NCBI GenBank assembly: GCA_902600895.1
Contig: CACKLF010000009.1
Span: forward strand, 1 to 50,013
Source: an uncultured Alphaproteobacteria bacterium
Lineage (GTDB): Bacteria > Pseudomonadota > Alphaproteobacteria > Rhodobacterales > Rhodobacteraceae
Reading direction: 5' to 3'
Length of the DNA: 50,013 nucleotides
Below are positions 46,254 to 50,013 of the stretch, piece by piece. The notes beneath the pieces were generated by a model, which did no database searches, had not been told where the DNA came from, and was given only the letters and a program-made list of their open reading frames with translations. How positions within the stretch are numbered: position 1 is the stretch's first letter; each line of letters begins with the position of its first letter. The translations under genes were made by a program, and so were the position numbers.

Positions 46254-46340
46254 TTTTTAAAAAATTTATATTACGCAAAATTTTGACTAGCTTTAGCATA
46301 ATGCTAATATAATAATTAGGATTACAAGAATGGATACGTT

Positions 46341-47300
46341 TTGGAAATCAAGAGCAAGCTAACCTTAGGGCACCAATACAACAAACTATCCCTGTCAGAA
46401 ATACTTGGGGAAAATTCACTAAAGTTTGTTAGAGAAGGCTTGTATTATTGTAAGAATTCTGCTTCTACGCTTTTTTTTGTAGATCTAGAAAAAGAAGGTA
46501 AGGAGAAAAAGTTTCACTTTAATAATTTTTTTGATGATAACTTTTTTCATCTGGACAGCCAAACGACCCAGAATATTAAATCACCAACTATTCAAGAAAT
46601 TATCAATGGCCAGAAAACCGTATTTCTATTCTGTAGAGAACGGCAAAAAATAAAAAGTAAAACGCAGCCTTTCATTTATTGCGGAAGGCTAAAATACTTC
46701 GATCATGACCCTGAAACCTCAAAACCTGTGCATATGGTATTTCAGGCAATTGATTATGATGGAGGTACTGAAAATGAAGATTTAATAAATCTTTACTCAT
46801 GGGATCCAAAAAAAATTGGAGGAAGTTCTTCAATTTCACAAAAATTAACTAAAAAGATAAGCTCTTCAAAAAAGAAACAATATAGCAAACCGAATAAGAC
46901 TGAGCGTAAAGGACTTGTAACGAGTAGGGTTGGTCAAGGGTATTATAGACAAGAACTACTAAAAAGGTGGGATGGAAAGTGTAGTGTTACCAACCATGCG
47001 ATTAGTTCTATATTAATAGCATCGCATATAGTTCCTTGGAGCGAAGCAAAGAGTGAGGACCGTACAAATGTAGGTAATGGGCTACTTTTAATACCTAATC
47101 TTGATGCACTTTTCGATAAATATTTAATTTCGTTCAGGGACAACGGCACTATCTTAATTTCAAAAAATATCTCAGCCAGCCAACAAAGAGACCTCGGTAT
47201 TGATAAAAAAATAAAACTGAGAGCAGTCCTCCCTGATATGAGGCCATACCTAAAGAAACACCGCGAAAAGTTTTATCAAAAAGCCGGACTAATTATCTGA
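46341..47300 (+). CDS. HNH endonuclease-domain protein, 319 aa
   Basis: The C-terminal domain (about residues 195-290) is an HNH_2-type nuclease: RRWDGKCSVT-like KRWDGKCSVTNHAI, then ASHIVPW with the catalytic histidine, then NVGNGLLLIPNLDALFDKYLISF with the asparagine and the closing histidine replaced by the D-x-x-FD pattern usual for this branch. The N-terminal 165 residues have IYCGRLKYFDHDPETSKPVH followed by a strand, which resembles DUF3427, found in some helicase-nuclease defence proteins. The TTG start at 46341 has GGA 6 nt upstream and no ATG alternative in frame nearby. Likely a defence or mobile-element gene; specificity unknown. Confidence 0.75.
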   Translation: MEIKSKLTLGHQYNKLSLSEILGENSLKFVREGLYYCKNSASTLFFVDLEKEGKEKKFHFNNFFDDNFFHLDSQTTQNIKSPTIQEIINGQKTVFLFCRERQKIKSKTQPFIYCGRLKYFDHDPETSKPVHMVFQAIDYDGGTENEDLINLYSWDPKKIGGSSSISQKLTKKISSSKKKQYSKPNKTERKGLVTSRVGQGYYRQELLKRWDGKCSVTNHAISSILIASHIVPWSEAKSEDRTNVGNGLLLIPNLDALFDKYLISFRDNGTILISKNISASQQRDLGIDKKIKLRAVLPDMRPYLKKHREKFYQKAGLII

Positions 47301-47330
47301 CAACTTAAGTAGAAGAAATGGAGAAATACC

Positions 47331-47642
47331 ATGTGGATAGCGTTTAATAATTCTTTCTTATCTATAGTAAAAAACAGAGACAACAATAGCGAGTTATTGG
47401 TACGAGCGAGAGTAAAAGGTGATATCGAAAATATCTTTCCAAGCGCCAATGTTTTTGAAGACGAGTTAGCGGATTATAGGTATCGAGCCTTCATAGACAA
47501 AAGATTAGTTTCTGAAGAGATAAGTACAAATTTGCTCAATATAGATTACGATAATTTTAAAAATTCTGTTGATTGGTCTGATCAAAAACGAAAACAGGCC
47601 TATTCACGCGTGTGGTCTGCACTCCTAGAATTACAAAGGTAG
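47331..47642 (+). CDS. conserved small protein of unknown function, 103 aa
   Basis: Starts with MWIAFNNSFLSIV, then LLVRARVKGDIENIFPSANVFEDELADYRYRAFIDKR, then a C-terminal helix with RKQAYSRVWSALLELQR. This pattern matches, from memory, a small family found in many bacteria, often beside mobile or defence genes. GGAG lies 9 nt before the ATG. It follows the HNH gene by 30 nt in the same direction, so they may be one unit. No function is known. Confidence 0.75.
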   Translation: MWIAFNNSFLSIVKNRDNNSELLVRARVKGDIENIFPSANVFEDELADYRYRAFIDKRLVSEEISTNLLNIDYDNFKNSVDWSDQKRKQAYSRVWSALLELQR

Positions 47643-47658
47643 ATTTAAATTAATTCAC

Positions 47659-49479
47659 TTAATTTTTTTGTTCCTTGAATTTTGATAGCACCTCCTTAAA
47701 CGGATGGTAATACTCTTCGAATTTGGTGCGACCAACGCCGCTAATAGATAAAAACTCATTCTCACTTAGGGGAACATCATTGGCCATCTGAATAAGCGTT
47801 TTATCTGAGAAAACAACAAAGGCAGGAACTGAACGCTCTCTGGCCAAGTTAAGTCTTAACTTCTTTAGTTCAGCAAAAAGCTCAGGGTTATTTTGGATCT
47901 TTGATATTGTTGAATTTGGCGATACTTTAGCTACTGGTGATAGCACCTTTGGTACAACCTTAGCCAAGAATTTTTCATTTTCTCTTAGGATATTATACCC
48001 TTTCTCTGAAATTTCTAATGCACCATACTTTTGTAAATTCACTCTTAGTGCTCCATTGGCAATTAACTGCCGGATGATCGACTGCAAAAGTTGTTTTGAG
48101 TGAGTCCCACCAGTACCAAAAATATCCAGTAAGTTATGTGAACGGGCCTTTGCCTTTGCTGTTTCAGCTCCACGAACTACATCTATAATGTGAGACACAC
48201 CGAAATATTGTCCAGTTTCCTTAATGGCAGTAATCAGAATTTTTGCGATATCTGAATAATCTTCTACCGTTGGTGGTTGAAGACAATTGTCACATTTTCC
48301 ACAATTTAAAACCTTTTCATCAAAATACGAGAGGAGTGCGAGCCTTCTACATGCCGTACTCTCACAATAACCTATGAGTGCCTCTAGTCGCTTATACTCA
48401 AGGAGCTTGTGCTTTTCGTTACCTTCTCCCTCAAATATCATTTTTTGTCTTAAGACCATGTCCTGAAGCCCATAAAACATCAACGTTTCTGCTGGTTCCC
48501 CATCTCTGCCTGCTCTACCAATTTCTTGATAAAACGCTTCTACGCTACTCGGCAAACTTGTGTGAACAATATAACGAATATCTGGTTTATCTATTCCCAT
48601 TCCAAAAGCGATCGTAGCAACCATCACTGCACTATCCTCAGTCATAAACCTGTCTTGGGCCACTCTCCTGTATTCCGATGTTTTTCCTGCATGATATGAA
48701 ATTGCGTTAAATCCGTTAGCTTTTAAAAAAGCACAAGTTTCGTCAGTTTCTTTTCGCGATAAACAATAGATAATTCCACTTTGTTCTCTCTTTTCATTTA
48801 GGAACGCCAGGAGGTTATTTTTTAAATTTTGCTTTGGCGACACCTTCAGGGATAGATTAGGGCGATCAAATCCTTTGACATGAACCGCGCATTCTCCAGT
48901 GGTAAGCTTTTCAACAATATCAGCTCGCGTTGCTCTATCTGCCGTAGCAGTAAAAGCCGCCATTACAGAACCTGGAAAGATATCCTTCAATTTCGACAAT
49001 TCTTCATAATCAGGCCTAAAGTCTGCTCCCCATTTTGAAATACAGTGAGCTTCATCTATTACGAATAAGCCTATTGAAAATCTCTTAAGTGCCTCAACCA
49101 TCCTTGGCTGTATTAATCTCTCTGGGCTTAGATAAAGAATGTTTGATTCTCCGTTAGCAAAGCGTTTCCATTGGTCAATGTTTTCTTGACGAGACAAGCC
49201 TGAGTGGATTTTACTTACACTCACTCCCAGATGAGAAAGTGAAGCTACTTGATCATCCATCAGAGCGACTAATGGAGAGATGATAATGGTTTTTTCATTG
49301 GAGTAAATTGCTGGAAATTGGTAACAGAGAGATTTTCCCGCGCCAGTGGGCATCACAGATAGGACATTCTTTTTAGCAAGAATAGTTTTTATAATCTCAA
49401 GTTGACCAGGTCTAAAAGTAGAATAGCCGAAATTGTCTTTGAGATAAGCTTTAAGTTTGTCACCACTTCTCAATTCCAT
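47659..49479 (-). CDS. recQ: ATP-dependent DNA helicase RecQ
   Basis: A 3'-5' DNA helicase of recombination and repair. Order: FGYSTFRPGQLEII (motif 0), MPTGAGKSLCYQFPA (Walker A), FVIDEAHCISKWGADFRP (DEAH), ATIAFGMGIDKPDIRYI and QEIGRAGRDG (motifs V, VI), the zinc site (CESTACRR and NCGKCDNC), a winged helix (near residues 400-490) and the C-terminal HRDC domain (VPAFVVFSDKTLIQMA). All standard parts are intact, so it is a likely core gene beyond the integrated elements. Confidence 0.96.
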   Translation of the reverse strand: MELRSGDKLKAYLKDNFGYSTFRPGQLEIIKTILAKKNVLSVMPTGAGKSLCYQFPAIYSNEKTIIISPLVALMDDQVASLSHLGVSVSKIHSGLSRQENIDQWKRFANGESNILYLSPERLIQPRMVEALKRFSIGLFVIDEAHCISKWGADFRPDYEELSKLKDIFPGSVMAAFTATADRATRADIVEKLTTGECAVHVKGFDRPNLSLKVSPKQNLKNNLLAFLNEKREQSGIIYCLSRKETDETCAFLKANGFNAISYHAGKTSEYRRVAQDRFMTEDSAVMVATIAFGMGIDKPDIRYIVHTSLPSSVEAFYQEIGRAGRDGEPAETLMFYGLQDMVLRQKMIFEGEGNEKHKLLEYKRLEALIGYCESTACRRLALLSYFDEKVLNCGKCDNCLQPPTVEDYSDIAKILITAIKETGQYFGVSHIIDVVRGAETAKAKARSHNLLDIFGTGGTHSKQLLQSIIRQLIANGALRVNLQKYGALEISEKGYNILRENEKFLAKVVPKVLSPVAKVSPNSTISKIQNNPELFAELKKLRLNLARERSVPAFVVFSDKTLIQMANDVPLSENEFLSISGVGRTKFEEYYHPFKEVLSKFKEQKN

Positions 49480-49582
49480 CCTTAATCGTATTATGTTTTT
49501 AACTCTTGAAAAAGCAGTATTTCGACAGCAATTAAACTATTTGAAAATATGCAACGGGTAAAAAAATACTTAGGGGATTACT

Positions 49583-49687
49583 ATGGATATTTATGGGCAT
49601 TACTTCAAAAACGATAGCCGACAGCAGATAGAGAACGTAGTGAACACACTTAAAACCATGGATCCTAAAAGGGCACTCACCCAATAG
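49583..49687 (+). CDS. possible 34-residue ORF
   Basis: MDIYGHYFKND..., preceded by AGGGGA 6 nt upstream of the ATG. No similarity recognised, no signal or membrane segment. Listed only because of the good ribosome binding site; it may be chance. Confidence 0.25.
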   Translation: MDIYGHYFKNDSRQQIENVVNTLKTMDPKRALTQ

Positions 49688-49721
49688 GGAAAATGTTGCA
49701 AATCTGGTGGCGCACTCACCT

Positions 49722-50013
49722 CTAAAGCTCTGCTATTCTTATATCGTCATCTTTATTGAAGTTTGTGAGGTCTGAGGTATCGGTAAATTCTGCAAGGACA
49801 GTTGCGGTGCCGTCTTCTGCATTTGTGTGTATGAGGTATTCTCTATCCCCTTCGGTTTCCACACTGACTTCCTCTTTATCCGTAATACCAAGACGTGAGA
49901 GATCGATCTGATCGTCTTCACCACTCGTCATGAAGTCCCTAATCATCGTTACATTACCATGGGCATCAGCAAGATCACCAGTATACCCCTGATTGGCAGG
50001 TTCACCGAGAGCA
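49722..50013 (-). CDS. C-terminal part of an acidic RTX/repeat-type surface protein, 5' partial
   Basis: The frame stays open to the window edge, so the gene begins outside and the ATG at 49946 is not the start. The 96 visible residues are strongly acidic and end in MTSGEDDQIDLSRLG, a pattern of the form DF-x-xGxDxIDLSxLG found at the C-terminus of calcium-binding, type I-secreted proteins, then DDDIRIAEL as the last residues. Likely a large secreted or surface protein. The calcium-binding nonapeptides themselves are not in the visible part. Confidence 0.6.
   Translation of the reverse strand, partial: ALGEPANQGYTGDLADAHGNVTMIRDFMTSGEDDQIDLSRLGITDKEEVSVETEGDREYLIHTNAEDGTATVLAEFTDTSDLTNFNKDDDIRIAEL

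Larger units (their letters stand above)
45971..46340. other. 370-base gene-free junction region
   Basis: Holds most of the 11-bp repeat, the tRNA-Gln fragment (46085-46146) and a second repeat pair (46231-46253). No gene is seen; the ORFs crossing it lack ribosome binding sites. A possible 10-codon ORF at 46330 precedes the HNH gene. Confidence 0.6.

Noticed and set aside
46330-46362. A 10-codon ORF just before the HNH gene as a leader peptide gene
   Set aside because: Too short to support; it is noted only as a possible influence on the TTG start of the HNH gene.
47647-47669. A terminator between the convergent small gene and recQ
   Set aside because: The stem (AAATTAA/TTAATTT, 7 bp) is entirely A-T and overlaps the recQ stop; too weak to call.

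Overview
The window looks like AT-rich chromosomal DNA (well under half G+C by eye) from a free-living, probably marine alphaproteobacterium, most likely a low-GC relative of the Rhodobacterales. This rests on a class I lysyl-tRNA synthetase, an NDUFS4-like complex I subunit, a short glutamyl-tRNA synthetase, the gene mix and the tRNA sequences. It is an inference from content, not from a database comparison.

Layout. 1-7.3 kb: the 3' part of an SLC13-type permease, a soluble adenylate cyclase, a diverged ribosome-recycling-factor-like protein on the opposite strand, a small Cys-rich exported protein, a glutathione peroxidase, a 27-residue lipoprotein, the Fe-S carrier ATPase Mrp/ApbC and a nicotinate phosphoribosyltransferase. 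7.36-9.45 kb: tRNA-Arg(UCU) followed by a gene-poor stretch with a tandem 11-bp repeat, two small genes and a decayed membrane-protein ORF; it reads like an old integration site. 9.45-14.5 kb: an exported protein with two GYHWM repeats, a membrane/ferredoxin/adenylate cyclase fusion, an XdhC-MocA pair and an NDUFS4-like subunit. 14.6-24.8 kb: core genes uvrB, a DUF4864 protein, lysS (class I), a TerB-like protein, nadD, ettA, gltX and nadE. 25.0-32.9 kb: a cell-shape cluster, namely a 19-repeat MORN protein, mreB, mreC, mreD, mrdA (PBP2), rodA and a GhrA-type reductase. 32.9-40.5 kb: a ten-gene Mrp-type cation/proton antiporter operon on the minus strand, in an order like the antiporter half of archaeal Mbh hydrogenase operons. 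40.7-41.6 kb: kdsA and tRNA-Gln(UUG).

41.6-46.1 kb is the most interesting segment. The 3' half of tRNA-Gln, plus 9 bp beyond its CCA, is repeated 4,505 bp downstream (59 of 62 positions identical). The interval holds a compact DUF1800 - DUF1501 - peptidoglycan-binding-like operon. Paired 11- to 12-bp TGACAAYA-type repeats lie near both copies, starting exactly 94 nt after the CCA in each case, plus one more pair just inside the right end. This looks like a small integrated element, or a tandem of element remnants, that has lost its integrase. Next to it are an HNH endonuclease gene and a short conserved gene. recQ follows, and the window ends in the C-terminal part of an acidic, RTX-like surface protein.

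Working together: three steps of NAD synthesis or salvage (nicotinate phosphoribosyltransferase, NadD, NadE) are encoded at separate places in the window. mreBCD-mrdA-rodA form the elongasome. The Mrp operon is one predicted membrane complex for sodium/pH homeostasis. Two class III cyclases suggest cAMP signalling, one of them probably redox-responsive.
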